From assembly GCA_022732885.1 (NCBI GenBank), contig JAIJTS010000004.1, positions 30,486 through 94,485 on the forward strand: a stretch of 64,000 bases of DNA. The letters are read 5' to 3'. Position 1 is the stretch's first letter. Every line of letters begins with the position of its first letter. Shown piece after piece: positions 16,640 through 26,531 of the stretch. The stretch is from Atopobium sp. GTDB lineage: Bacteria; Actinomycetota; Coriobacteriia; Coriobacteriales; Atopobiaceae. A model generated the notes under the pieces. The model was not told the origin of the DNA and made no database searches. It saw only the letters and a list, made by a program, of their open reading frames with translations. Made by a program: the position numbers and the translations under genes.

Positions 16640-17644
16640 ATGAAAATCCTGTTTTATGGTGCTCAAAGTTACGACAAGGATTCTTTCAACCTTGAGCTTC
16701 CAAAGTATCCAGATGTTTCAATCGACTATATCGAAGCCAATCTGACGCCAATGACCGCAGGTTTTGCCAAAGACTATGATGCTGTCTGCGCTTTTGTTAA
16801 CGCTGATGCTTCAATTTTGACTCTTGAAATTCTTGCAGGCTTTGACGTGAAGCTCCTGCTCATGCGTTGTGCAGGCTTTGATGCGGTTGACGTTAATGCC
16901 GCAAAAGATCTTGGCATTACGGTAACGCGCGTACCAGCCTACTCACCAGAGGCAATTGCAGAACACGCTATGGGTCTTGCTCTTGCTGCTAACCGTCGTA
17001 TTCACCGTGGCTACATCAGAATTCGCGAGAATAACTTCTCACTTGTCGGCCTTGTTGGCGATACACTTCACGGTAAAACTGCTGGTATTGTTGGAACTGG
17101 TCGTATTGGTGCAGCACTTTGCCGTATCTGCAAGGGCTTTGGTATGCATGTCCTTGGCGCAGACCTCTATCCAAACATGAGCCTTGTCAATGACGAGCAC
17201 GTTGTTGATGAGTATGTCAGCTACGATGAGCTTTGGGAACGTTCAGACTTTATTTCACTTCACGCTTTCTTAAATGACGAGAGCTACCACATGATTAACG
17301 ATAAGACCATCAATAAGATGAAAGATGGCGTTATTTTGGTTAATACTGGTCGCGGTGGACTTGTTGATACCAAGGCTCTTATTCGTGGCATTCTTTCTGG
17401 CAAAATTGGTGCTTGCGGCCTTGACGTTTATGAAGAGGAAAATCCAAACGTTTACAAAGACCGTGGTGCTGAGGTTTTTGACTCAGTTACCTCTACTTTA
17501 TGTTCCTTCCCTAACGTAGTTTTAACAAGCCATCAGGCATTCTTTACCCATGAAGCACTCTCTCAAATTGCTCAAGTAACGCTTGAAAACGCAACTGCCT
17601 TTGCTGAGGGTACTGACTACATTGATAAAAGTGTGGTTTGCTAA
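16640..17644 (+). CDS. ldhA: D-lactate dehydrogenase (D-2-hydroxyacid dehydrogenase family)
   Basis: The protein has 334 residues, the usual size of fermentative D-LDH. The start ATG at 16640 has an AAGGAGG site; a longer reading to 16565 has none. A catalytic N-terminal domain is followed by the NAD-binding motif GTGRIGAALCRICKGFG (about residues 150-165). The family signature NTGRGGLVDT carries the substrate-binding Arg region, and the catalytic His is in LTSHQAFFT near 297. The enzyme reduces pyruvate to D-lactate with NADH. It lies just upstream of pyruvate kinase on the same strand, which fits a fermentative metabolism. Confidence 0.9.
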   Translation: MKILFYGAQSYDKDSFNLELPKYPDVSIDYIEANLTPMTAGFAKDYDAVCAFVNADASILTLEILAGFDVKLLLMRCAGFDAVDVNAAKDLGITVTRVPAYSPEAIAEHAMGLALAANRRIHRGYIRIRENNFSLVGLVGDTLHGKTAGIVGTGRIGAALCRICKGFGMHVLGADLYPNMSLVNDEHVVDEYVSYDELWERSDFISLHAFLNDESYHMINDKTINKMKDGVILVNTGRGGLVDTKALIRGILSGKIGACGLDVYEEENPNVYKDRGAEVFDSVTSTLCSFPNVVLTSHQAFFTHEALSQIAQVTLENATAFAEGTDYIDKSVVC

Positions 17645-17723
17645 GCACCAGAGAATCAAATACTTTAAAAACAGTTATTATTAGTATTTGAATGTGATTT
17701 CAATTTCTATGAAAAGGAGAGAC

Positions 17724-19166
17724 ATGGCTCGTAAAAAGACCAAGATTGTTTGTACTATGGGTCCTGCAACAGAAAGTGATGAAGTCCTTCGTGAACTCAT
17801 TCTAGCTGGCATGAACGTCGCACGTTTTAATTTCTCTCACGGAAGCCATGAGTATCATCGCACCATGATTGGTCGCGTTCGTTCTATTTCTGAAGAACTT
17901 GGTATTCCTATTGCTATCATGCTTGATACAAAGGGCCCAGAGGTTCGTACTGGTCTTCTTGAAGATGGCAAGAAGGTCACCCTTACTACTGGAGAGTCCG
18001 TTATTGTTACCACAGATGATAACGTCATCGGTAACACTCAGCGCTTCTCACTTGATTACAAGAATCTTCCAAAAGAGGTCCAAAAGGGCTCTATCATCCT
18101 TATTGATGACGGTCTCATTGGTCTTGAAGTTGACCACGTTGAGGGCAGCGATATGTACTGCAAGATTGTCAACGGTGGTGAGCTTGGAGAAAAGAAGGGT
18201 GTAAACGTTCCTAACGTTAACATCGGACTTCCTTCCGTCACTGAGCAGGATCGCGCAGACATCATGTTTGGTTGTGAGCTTGGCATTGACGCAATTGCTG
18301 CTTCCTTCATTCGTGACGGCGCTGCAGTTGAAGAGATCCGCAACATCTGCCGTGAAATGGGCACCCCTAACGTACAGATCTTCCCTAAGATTGAGTCTGC
18401 TCTTGGCGTAAAGAACTTTGACGAGATTCTTGCAGCTTCTAACGGCATCATGGTTGCCCGCGGTGACCTTGGTGTTGAGGTTCCTGCAGCTGAGGTTCCT
18501 CACATTCAGAAGACTATCATCAAGAAGTGCAACGATGCTTACAAGCCTGTCATCACTGCAACTCAGATGCTTGACTCTATGATCCGCAACCCTCGCCCAA
18601 CCCGTGCAGAGGTTACCGACGTTGCTAACGCAATCTACGACGGTACTGACTGCGTCATGCTTTCTGGTGAGTCCGCAGCTGGTAAGTACCCTGTTGAGGC
18701 AGTAAAGACTATGGCTTCCATCTGCAAGGAAACCGAGAAGTACCTGCCAGTTAAGGATGTCTATCACCAGCGTGAGGGTCTTAAGAACGTCAACGGCGCT
18801 ACAGGCTTTGCTGCAGTTGATATGGCAATCCGTGTTGACGCTAAGTGCATCATCTGCCCAACACACTCTGGCCGTACCGCTCGCCTTGTTTCTAACTTCC
18901 GTCCAAAGCGTCCTCTGTATGCAATGTCTCCATCCGATGAGGCAGTTCGTCGTACCTGCTTCTATTGGGGCGTCTATGCATTCAAGACTTCTGAGCAGGG
19001 CACACTTTCTAACACCATGTACAACGCTCTGAATGTTGCTAAGGAAGTTGGCGCTGTTGAGACTGGCGATATTGTTGTTCTGACTGCTGGCGATCCTCAT
19101 ACCAGCCCACGTCTTGGTGATTACACCACTTCAACTAATGTTGCTATGATTTGCCAGGTTCAGTAA
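17724..19166 (+). CDS. pyk: Pyruvate kinase
   Basis: The protein has 480 residues from the ATG at 17724, which has an AAGGAGA site; upstream in-frame codons are not needed. It starts with KTKIVCTMGPATE and has NFSHG (substrate and K+/ADP site), LDTKGPEVRTG, the catalytic-Lys segment IFPKIES, and the signature MVARGDLGVE. The C-terminal domain (VDMAIRVDAKCIICPTHSGRTARLVS) is complete. It converts phosphoenolpyruvate and ADP to pyruvate and ATP in glycolysis. It is followed by a strong hairpin terminator. Confidence 0.96.
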   Translation: MARKKTKIVCTMGPATESDEVLRELILAGMNVARFNFSHGSHEYHRTMIGRVRSISEELGIPIAIMLDTKGPEVRTGLLEDGKKVTLTTGESVIVTTDDNVIGNTQRFSLDYKNLPKEVQKGSIILIDDGLIGLEVDHVEGSDMYCKIVNGGELGEKKGVNVPNVNIGLPSVTEQDRADIMFGCELGIDAIAASFIRDGAAVEEIRNICREMGTPNVQIFPKIESALGVKNFDEILAASNGIMVARGDLGVEVPAAEVPHIQKTIIKKCNDAYKPVITATQMLDSMIRNPRPTRAEVTDVANAIYDGTDCVMLSGESAAGKYPVEAVKTMASICKETEKYLPVKDVYHQREGLKNVNGATGFAAVDMAIRVDAKCIICPTHSGRTARLVSNFRPKRPLYAMSPSDEAVRRTCFYWGVYAFKTSEQGTLSNTMYNALNVAKEVGAVETGDIVVLTAGDPHTSPRLGDYTTSTNVAMICQVQ

Positions 19167-19197
19167 ACTGCATTTCAGCTTTAACGTTATATGAACG

Positions 19198-19238
19198 TAA
19201 AAGGTCCTTCTCGCCAATCGAGAAGGACCTTTTGTTGT
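19198..19238. terminator. Bidirectional terminator between pyk and the amylase gene
   Basis: AAGGTCCTTCTCG (19201-19213) and CGAGAAGGACCTT (19219-19231) are perfect 13-base arms around CCAAT, with T-rich flanks in both directions. It serves pyk on the plus strand and the glg operon end on the minus strand. One arm contains the over-represented octamer TTCTCGCC. Confidence 0.9.
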
Positions 19239-19265
19239 AACTCAAGTATGAAAGAAGGCTATCTT

Positions 19266-22200
19266 CTAAGCGTTACGCTTGCTCTGGTGCAGCTCAACAA
19301 ACCTCTGCAACTTTTGAATAATCTCTGGCGTGAGCATGTCCTTTTTGAGCTGCCAAGACCAATTACCTTCAGCCTTACCAGGAACGTTCATACGCGCATC
19401 GTCAGAAAGACCCAGCACATCCTGAAGCGGCAGAATGACTACTGCATTGGATGAGCCAACTACCTGCTCCATTAGGTGGTCAAAAATCTGCTGTGATTCA
19501 TCAGTTGCCTGGCCGCCTGTAAAGCGAGTTTCCACAAAACCCATAAGCGTTTGAGTGTCATGCGTGCCGCTGTACACAATAGACTCCTGAGCTGGTGCAA
19601 AGGAATATCTACAGTCTCCGTCAGCAAACTGAATGACGCTCATACCCGGAAATCCCGTCTGGGAAAGCAGCGCCCTGACCGCAGGGGTAACCGCTCCTAA
19701 ATCCTCCGCAATAAAAGGCAGTGGACCAAGCTGCTTATAAGCAACATCAAACAGCTCATAGCCGGGACCAAACTTGAATGAACCCTCGGCAGCAGTCTTT
19801 CCCTTTTCAATGGCATAGTAAGACGTGAAGCCAATAAAGTGATCCAACCTGGTGTAGTCATACAGATAGAAAGACCTACGGAATCGTTCAATCCACCAAC
19901 GATAACCCTCGTCTTTATGCGCTTGCCAGTTGTACGTTGGATTGCCCCACAACTGACCATCCTGAGCAAACGCGTCAGCAGGAGCACCAGCTTGAAACTC
20001 CGTATGACCAGTAGCATCCAGAGCAAAAAGCTCTGGATGTGCCCAAACATCAGCGGAATCTTCTGAAACAAACATGGGCATATCGCCAATAATCTGAATT
20101 CCCTTAGCGCGAGCCTCCGCTAATGTCTGACTCCAAATAACGTCAAAAGCAAATTGGTGCTTGCGATGAAGTTCGATTGCCTGAGTAAGCTCAGGACGTG
20201 CAAGTAGCTTTTGCGACCAGCTGCGATACTGCTTTGGCCACTCCTGCCACACTCCCTCACCAAGAAGGTCTTTAATTGCACGGAACGCTGCATACGAATC
20301 AAGCCAATACGAGTTTCTCGCCAAAAATGCCTGGTACTCAACAGCTCGCTTACTCTGAGGGTCATCGCACTCAGAAATGACTTTCTTCATAGCAGTCTGG
20401 TCAAGCAAGTTGATGTTTCCTGCAAAGGCTGAAATTCCCGCATATGGAGAGCCGTATTCATCGGTTGGACTAACAGGTAAAATCTGCCAATACTTCTGGC
20501 CAGATTTGGCGAGAAAATCGATGAACTGGGAAGTCTCGCGACCAATTACACCAAGCTTCTGGCCTAGCGTAATTGCGGAGTCCTCGTCGGATGGCATAGA
20601 CGTAATGTGAGCAAGCACTCCCATACCAGGCTCAAGAGGTTTTTGTAGTCTGTAATCTGGCTGTACGTTTAAGACCGTGCATCCAAGCTGCCACAAAAAG
20701 ACCTCTGCTTTGCCATCTTTGACAGGTACTGCCTGACCACTGATAACATCAATGACCTGCATGTTTTGAGGTACAGAAACATATACTGTTTTAGCATCTG
20801 CGCGACTCTTATTCACCAGAACGCAAATGCCAGAGGCGGCTTTACTCAGTTGCTCTTGCTGGCCATCTTTTTGAACAGGCTTACGCCAAAAAGCCAAAAC
20901 ATCATCTGAGCTCCCCTCTGGAACAAATGGTTCAAACAAGCCATTTACCAGCAGTGGGAGCGTTTTTCTAAGCGCAATAGCATTACGATAAATGTGCAGG
21001 TAATCCAGGTCTGCTCGCGGGCTACTTCCAGGCCAGGGCATAGTTGCACGATTTGTTGGGTCAACAAATCCCTCAACGCCCATCTCATCGCCGTAGTAGA
21101 TTGATGGAACACCAGGAAGTGTCATCTGCAGCACAGCCGTCTGCCACATACGAGCCTTAGAAAGACCGCGCTGATCAGCAGAAAGCCTATACGTTACCTG
21201 CTCATGAGCAGAAAGAGAATCAGGAGTAGGAGCTCCTGCTACTACGTTAATTAGGCGTTCTTTATCATGTGTTCCAAACACATTAAGGCAAGAATAAAAT
21301 GACTCGTGAGGATAGTTTTCCCAAAGCTCCTCAAGGGCTAAAGCCGTTGCTTCAGCACCAACCTCATTCATCAAAAATGAAAGAATGGACTTGCGAAGAG
21401 GATAATTCATAGGACCGTCAAGCTCAGAGCCCTCAAGATAATGCCTGAGTTTTCCATACGCGCGCTTATTGCTTGCGTCCTCCCAAACCTCTCCGATAAT
21501 AACTGCATCACTACGCTCTGCAAGTGCAGCTGCACGAATCTTCTGAATAAACGAATCAGAAAGTTCATCTGCAACGTCTAGGCGCCAACCACGAGCGCCA
21601 CGGCGCAGCCACGTTCTAATAACGCCTTTCTTGCCACAAATAAACTCCTGGTAATCAGGGTTATCAGACACAATAGTTGGCAGCGCGTCTACGCCCCACC
21701 AACTCTCATATGTTCCGTCCTCATGAAATGTAAACCACTTATCATAGGCAGAACCAACCTGTTGAACTGCTCCTGGTTCAGGGTAGTTAGAAAATTTATT
21801 AAAGTATTTTGAGTCAGCGCCACAATGGTTAAAAACGCCATCCAAAATAATGGAAATACCATGCTCAGCTGCTCTAACACAAAGGCGCTCAAAGTCCTCT
21901 ACAGTGCCCAACACGGGATCTACTTCCAAATAATCCGCAATATCGTAGCGGTGATTGCTGGTGGCGGCGTAAATTGGATTCAAATAAAGCGCAGTTATTC
22001 CAAGGTTTTCCAAATAAGGAAGCTTTTCTTCAATGCCAGCCAAAGACCCGCCGTAGAAATCCCAATCAGTTACGCGGCTGTTGGCATCTCGCTGATACTC
22101 GGGGGTCTTCTCCCAGTCTTCAACCATCTGGCGAGAAGCCCCATTTCTTGGAACGGCAAGTGCTTGCTTGGTACGGTCATGCCAGTTTGCATCTCGTGCA

Positions 22201-22703
22201 AACCTGTCAGGGAAAATCTGGTAGACAACTCCCCCTTTGTACCAGCTGGGATCCTCAACACCGGAGAAGCTGGTACGAGGCTCATAGCAGGTAATCTGAA
22301 ACGATGGTGGCTCACCATAAGAAAAGCTACCAACACCGGTGCATCTATTTTCTTGAGCGCCATATGACCAAACTGCTCCGTCAGATGCCTCAAGTTCAAA
22401 GCGATACCAAATAAGTCCTGTAGCTGCAGGTTTAACCGTTACCTCAAAGCACTGGGCATTGTCGGGTACATCAGACGGAAGCGCGTCAGCAAAATCACTC
22501 TTTTGCATCACAACGCGTTTCTCGCCAGAGAGAGATTGAGCCTCTGAAGATGAAGCGGGACCATACTCTTGCCACAGGCGAAGCGTTACTGACTGAACGT
22601 CATCGTCCCAAGTAAATATTTTTATTGTTACTGAAGTACCTAGTTCAACTGCACCTTTTGGATATCTACAAACAATGCTTGATGTGTTGTGAAAAGCCTG
22701 CAT
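19266..22703 (-). CDS. Fused GH13 alpha-amylase/neopullulanase and GH77 4-alpha-glucanotransferase
   Basis: The protein has 1145 residues; start ATG at 22703, two bases after the glgA stop. Three parts are visible. The N-terminal beta-sandwich, like a CBM34/neopullulanase domain, covers 1-130. The GH13 barrel (about 150-610) has nucleophile Asp in RGWRLDVAD (about 376), Glu in IIGEVWED (about 405) and Asp in FGTHDKERL (about 479). The MalQ/amylomaltase GH77 part (about 685-1145) has the motifs QILPVSPTDEYGSPYAG, DYTRLDHFIGF, FIAEDLG and YSGTHDTQT. It would hydrolyse and rearrange alpha-1,4-glucans. As the last gene of the glg operon it probably processes glycogen or maltodextrins. No signal peptide, so it is cytoplasmic. 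Confidence 0.93.
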   Translation of the reverse strand: MQAFHNTSSIVCRYPKGAVELGTSVTIKIFTWDDDVQSVTLRLWQEYGPASSSEAQSLSGEKRVVMQKSDFADALPSDVPDNAQCFEVTVKPAATGLIWYRFELEASDGAVWSYGAQENRCTGVGSFSYGEPPSFQITCYEPRTSFSGVEDPSWYKGGVVYQIFPDRFARDANWHDRTKQALAVPRNGASRQMVEDWEKTPEYQRDANSRVTDWDFYGGSLAGIEEKLPYLENLGITALYLNPIYAATSNHRYDIADYLEVDPVLGTVEDFERLCVRAAEHGISIILDGVFNHCGADSKYFNKFSNYPEPGAVQQVGSAYDKWFTFHEDGTYESWWGVDALPTIVSDNPDYQEFICGKKGVIRTWLRRGARGWRLDVADELSDSFIQKIRAAALAERSDAVIIGEVWEDASNKRAYGKLRHYLEGSELDGPMNYPLRKSILSFLMNEVGAEATALALEELWENYPHESFYSCLNVFGTHDKERLINVVAGAPTPDSLSAHEQVTYRLSADQRGLSKARMWQTAVLQMTLPGVPSIYYGDEMGVEGFVDPTNRATMPWPGSSPRADLDYLHIYRNAIALRKTLPLLVNGLFEPFVPEGSSDDVLAFWRKPVQKDGQQEQLSKAASGICVLVNKSRADAKTVYVSVPQNMQVIDVISGQAVPVKDGKAEVFLWQLGCTVLNVQPDYRLQKPLEPGMGVLAHITSMPSDEDSAITLGQKLGVIGRETSQFIDFLAKSGQKYWQILPVSPTDEYGSPYAGISAFAGNINLLDQTAMKKVISECDDPQSKRAVEYQAFLARNSYWLDSYAAFRAIKDLLGEGVWQEWPKQYRSWSQKLLARPELTQAIELHRKHQFAFDVIWSQTLAEARAKGIQIIGDMPMFVSEDSADVWAHPELFALDATGHTEFQAGAPADAFAQDGQLWGNPTYNWQAHKDEGYRWWIERFRRSFYLYDYTRLDHFIGFTSYYAIEKGKTAAEGSFKFGPGYELFDVAYKQLGPLPFIAEDLGAVTPAVRALLSQTGFPGMSVIQFADGDCRYSFAPAQESIVYSGTHDTQTLMGFVETRFTGGQATDESQQIFDHLMEQVVGSSNAVVILPLQDVLGLSDDARMNVPGKAEGNWSWQLKKDMLTPEIIQKLQRFVELHQSKRNA

Positions 22704-22705
22704 TC

Positions 22706-24205
22706 TTACCAATCTCGACGACGTACATACCTGATAATCTCAGGGTGTAGTAAATGATACACGTCAAGATATTCATTTGCAGCGTTATGCCAACTAAAGT
22801 CCTCAGCCATCGCCTGTTTTACAAGATTTGTCCACGCTTGCTTATCGTTTCTGTAAACATCGGCAGCATACAAAATAATATCTGCCATTTCATCTGCATT
22901 TTGATTAGCAAAACTAAAACCGGTTCCTACGCCCGTAAACTGGTTGTACGGTTTAACGGAATCTGCCAGACCGCCCGTCTCACGAACAACGGGAAGCGTG
23001 CCATAACGCATAGAAATCATCTGAGAAAGACCGCACGGCTCAAACTCTGATGGCATCAAGAACATATCTGCACCCGCATACATACGGTGAGAAAGCGCAA
23101 TATCAAACTCAATGCGTGCAGCCATACGGTTGCCGTAGTGTTCATCAAAAAAGCGCATAGCGTCTTCTTGCTCAGCATCACCAGTGCCTAAAACAGCAAC
23201 TTCAATACCTGCGCAAATAAGGCGATCCATAGCGTAGCGAATCAGGCCTAGGCCTTTCTGATTGGTCAAGCGTGTAACCATTACCGCAAGTGGTGCATCT
23301 GGATCTACTTCAAGACCAAGCTCCTCTTGCAGCTGACGCTTACACTCAGCTTTGCCCTCCATATGATGTGCCGAGAAGTTCTGTGGAATAAAAGGATCAC
23401 TTGCAGGTGACCACGCACCAATGTCAATGCCGTTGAGGATTCCGCGCAGAATACTTTGACGACGACGGAAGATATCATCCATTCCCTCACCAAAGTGTTC
23501 TGTCTGCAGTTCTTGAGCATATGTTGGACTAACGGTAAGCAGATAATCGGAATAACAAAGCGCACCCTTCATAAAGTTGATAGAGCTTGCATCGCATCTC
23601 AACTGATCAACTGCTGCTGGAATATCTGCAAGGCCAAGCACATCGCTCAGCATCTTGTCAGTAAACTGGCCCTGGAACATAACGTTATGGATAGAGAAAA
23701 CCGTCTTAACGTTTTGGACCTCAGGAACGCCCTGATACTGCTCACGCAAAAATACGGGTGCCAATGCCGTTTGCCAGTCATTACAGTGCAGAACGTCGCA
23801 GGAGAGCTCTGGGACGTGCGCAATAAGCTCACAGAGAGCCTTAGAGAAGAACGCATAGCGCTCTCCATCATCAAAGTATCCGTACAGGCCATCACGAGCA
23901 AAGTAGGACTCGTTATCTACAAAGTAAAAATCAACACCCTCGTGAACAAGATGCCAGAGTCCACAATACTCAAAGCGCCACGAAAGAGGCACCTGGAGCT
24001 CGTAGACCTTCTTCATTTTTTGTTTCCACTCAGGCTTAATAGAGCTGTAGAGTGGCGAGATAACCGCCACTCTAGCTCCTACTTTTTTAAGCGCTTGAGG
24101 CAAGGAACCCGAGACATCTCCAAGGCCACCTGTCTTGGAAAAAGGCGCTACCTCAGAAGTGGCATAGACAACGCGAAGTTTGCGACGCTTGGAGACTTGG
24201 GACAT
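22706..24205 (-). CDS. glgA: Glycogen synthase (ADP-glucose dependent, GT5)
   Basis: The protein has 499 residues. The N-terminal motif KTGGLGDVSGSLP (about residues 25-37) binds ADP-glucose. HCNDWQTALAPV and the C-terminal SEFEPCGLSQM with RETGGLADSVKPYN are signatures of the GT-B fold of GlgA. It adds glucose from ADP-glucose to growing glycogen chains. It starts two bases after glgD ends and is followed at once by the GH13-GH77 gene. The length is normal, with a short extra basic N terminus. Confidence 0.96.
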   Translation of the reverse strand: MSQVSKRRKLRVVYATSEVAPFSKTGGLGDVSGSLPQALKKVGARVAVISPLYSSIKPEWKQKMKKVYELQVPLSWRFEYCGLWHLVHEGVDFYFVDNESYFARDGLYGYFDDGERYAFFSKALCELIAHVPELSCDVLHCNDWQTALAPVFLREQYQGVPEVQNVKTVFSIHNVMFQGQFTDKMLSDVLGLADIPAAVDQLRCDASSINFMKGALCYSDYLLTVSPTYAQELQTEHFGEGMDDIFRRRQSILRGILNGIDIGAWSPASDPFIPQNFSAHHMEGKAECKRQLQEELGLEVDPDAPLAVMVTRLTNQKGLGLIRYAMDRLICAGIEVAVLGTGDAEQEDAMRFFDEHYGNRMAARIEFDIALSHRMYAGADMFLMPSEFEPCGLSQMISMRYGTLPVVRETGGLADSVKPYNQFTGVGTGFSFANQNADEMADIILYAADVYRNDKQAWTNLVKQAMAEDFSWHNAANEYLDVYHLLHPEIIRYVRRRDW

Positions 24206-24207
24206 TA

Positions 24208-25311
24208 CTATGCCACCCTCTTATTGTTTTTACGCTGAATAAGAATTTCTTCACTTGTGCCACGAAGCTCAGTACCTGCTGGAATAATGTTGGAGCGGTC
24301 TACAATAGCGTGCTCAACGACAGAGCCTTCCTTAACAATACAGCCTTCCATTACAACAGAATCGCGCACCACGGCACCGCGCTCAATAATAACGTTACGA
24401 CCAAGAACGGAACCGGTAACCGTGCCACGAATACGACAACCTGCGGAAATAGCTGAGTTGCTGACCTTAGAGCCAATCTCAAACTTTGCAGGTGCGGTAT
24501 CGTGAGCCTTTGTCTTGATGGAACGCTCTGGGGTAAAAAGCTCATTTGCTGGCATGGGGTTCAAAAGCTCAATGTTAGCAAGATAGTAAGAGTTCTTTGA
24601 GAAGATGGAAGCTACATGTCCTTCAAAGTGGAAAGTGCAAACCTTGACGCGGTTATAATCAGCGTGAAGTGCCTCAAAGAGGTCAAGGTAATCGGTAGCG
24701 CTATACCAATCTAGCATGTCAATGAGTAAGTCGCGCTTGATGATAAAGCAGTCAAGAGAAGCCTCGTCTCCACGTTGGACGCCGTTATGCGTCTTAACAA
24801 CGCGCTCCCCATCAAGCTCAACACCAACAACATCTCTATCGTTATAACGAGTGGTATAGGTCATCATAGTGATGTCTGCACCAGACTCCAGATGCTGATC
24901 AAGGAGCTCAGTAAGATCAGAGTTAAAAACAAAGTTTGAAGTGGACAAAAGAACATATTCTGCATCAGTTCGATCAAGATAAGGCTTATTTGAAATAAGA
25001 TCTCTCAGCAGGAAGCGCGCTCCCGTATGAGAGGTGCCAAAAGCAGATCCAGGCAGAATAAACAAGCCACCACTCTTACGATCCAAGTTCCAATCTTTAC
25101 CAGAGCCAAGGTGATCAATGAGCGAGCGATAGTTAAATGGCATAATTACGCCAACGGTACTAATGCCAGAATTAACCATATTTGAAAGAGGAAAATCTAC
25201 CAGGCGATATCTTCCCAAGAAAGGCATAGATGCAATTGGGCGGACATCACTGGCGATTTCCATATTAGTAGAAGCATAATTGCAGGTAATAAGTCCAATT
25301 ACCCTTTTCAT
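24208..25311 (-). CDS. glgD: GlgD, regulatory-type subunit of ADP-glucose pyrophosphorylase
   Basis: The protein has 367 residues. It belongs to the nucleotidyltransferase/left-handed beta-helix family but lacks the glycine-rich catalytic loop of GlgC. The N terminus reads GLITCNYASTNMEIAS instead of GGxGxRL. The C-terminal hexapeptide repeats (SAGCRIRGTVTGSVLGRNV) are present. GlgD proteins pair with GlgC and change its activity. The ATG overlaps the glgC stop at 25311, as expected for a paired subunit. Confidence 0.94.
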   Translation of the reverse strand: MKRVIGLITCNYASTNMEIASDVRPIASMPFLGRYRLVDFPLSNMVNSGISTVGVIMPFNYRSLIDHLGSGKDWNLDRKSGGLFILPGSAFGTSHTGARFLLRDLISNKPYLDRTDAEYVLLSTSNFVFNSDLTELLDQHLESGADITMMTYTTRYNDRDVVGVELDGERVVKTHNGVQRGDEASLDCFIIKRDLLIDMLDWYSATDYLDLFEALHADYNRVKVCTFHFEGHVASIFSKNSYYLANIELLNPMPANELFTPERSIKTKAHDTAPAKFEIGSKVSNSAISAGCRIRGTVTGSVLGRNVIIERGAVVRDSVVMEGCIVKEGSVVEHAIVDRSNIIPAGTELRGTSEEILIQRKNNKRVA

Positions 25312-26459
25312 TAGTGCTCACCTCTTTCGACTACTACATCATTTCCAACAACTGCTATCTCTTTATTGAGGTCAGAACTACCAACGTGGACGTTTTTCTC
25401 AACCACAGCGTTCTCACCAAGAATTGCGCGAATTACAACAGCACCAGGCTTAACTTCTGCGCCAGGAAGAAGCACGGAATCAATGACACGAGCCCCTTCG
25501 CCAATAACGGCATCGGTAGACAAAATTGAATGGCGAGAATAACCAAAGATTTGGCAGCCGTTACTTACCAGACAATCATCTACCTCACCGAATGCGCCAA
25601 TATACGCTGGTGGACGGGTGGATGCATTGGACATAATGGGGAACTTGTCCGAGAAAATATCAAACTTAGGCTCAGAGCCAAGCAAATCCATGCTGGTCTC
25701 ATGATAGCTTGCAATAGTACCTACATCACGCCAGAAACCCTCAAAACGATAGGTGAACAGACGTTTACCATCATCCAGCAGCGTTGGAATGATATCTTTA
25801 CCAAAGTCATGAGAAGACTCAGGGTTTCTTGCATCCTCGCGAAGTGTTTCAAGAAGCAAATCAGTAGTAAAAATGTAGATGCCCATAGAGGCCAGGTTGG
25901 ACTCTGGTTTTGCGGGTTTCTCGGCAAATTTAGTAATTCTGCCCTCGTCATCAACAGACATAATGCCAAAACGGGAAGCTTCCTCCCATGGAACAGGCAT
26001 AACGGCAATGGTAAGGTCTGCGTTGTTCTTTTTATGGCACGCAAGCATCTCACCATAGTCCATGCGATAAAGCTGGTCTCCAGAGAGAATAATTACGTAA
26101 TCAGGTTTGTTCTGCTCAATGTAGCCAATATTCTGAGTGACAGCATCTGCAGTACCTGCATACCATGCGCCACCAGACTGAGTAGCAAATGGAGGCAAAA
26201 TAGAAATTCCGCCACCACGCTCATCAAGATCCCAAGCACTACCTGATCCCACGTAAGAATGGAGCAAATAAGGACGGTACTGGGTCAAAACACCTACCGT
26301 AGAGATTCCAGAATTTGCACAGTTGGATAGTGCAAAGTCAATGATGCGGAATTTGCCGCCAAATGAGACAGCAGGCTTAGCTACTTTTGAAGTTAAAGCG
26401 CCTAAACGACTTCCTTGTCCTCCAGCAAGTAACATTGCAAGACATTCCTTTTTGCTCAT
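25311..26459 (-). CDS. glgC: Glucose-1-phosphate adenylyltransferase, catalytic subunit
   Basis: The protein has 382 residues from the ATG at 26459, with GAGAGGAG at proper spacing; an in-frame TTG at 26465 is too close to that site. The catalytic loop [14 protein letters not shown], the [18 protein letters not shown] motif, and FAEKPAKP in the core are all present. The C-terminal beta-helix hexapeptides are intact. The enzyme makes ADP-glucose from ATP and glucose-1-phosphate, the controlled step of glycogen synthesis. Confidence 0.96.
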   Translation of the reverse strand: MSKKECLAMLLAGGQGSRLGALTSKVAKPAVSFGGKFRIIDFALSNCANSGISTVGVLTQYRPYLLHSYVGSGSAWDLDERGGGISILPPFATQSGGAWYAGTADAVTQNIGYIEQNKPDYVIILSGDQLYRMDYGEMLACHKKNNADLTIAVMPVPWEEASRFGIMSVDDEGRITKFAEKPAKPESNLASMGIYIFTTDLLLETLREDARNPESSHDFGKDIIPTLLDDGKRLFTYRFEGFWRDVGTIASYHETSMDLLGSEPKFDIFSDKFPIMSNASTRPPAYIGAFGEVDDCLVSNGCQIFGYSRHSILSTDAVIGEGARVIDSVLLPGAEVKPGAVVIRAILGENAVVEKNVHVGSSDLNKEIAVVGNDVVVERGEH

Positions 26460-26531
26460 ATCCAAATCTCCTCTCCCAATCAGAGGTCTCTATTCTTAAC
26501 GTTTGATGACCATTGACCTAAACGCAGTTTC

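Noticed and set aside
18048..19100. 350-codon minus-strand ORF opposite pyruvate kinase
   Set aside because: Antisense shadow of a conserved coding region; no family resemblance.
25530..26246. 238-codon plus-strand ORF opposite glgC
   Set aside because: Same reason: complement of conserved glgC coding sequence.
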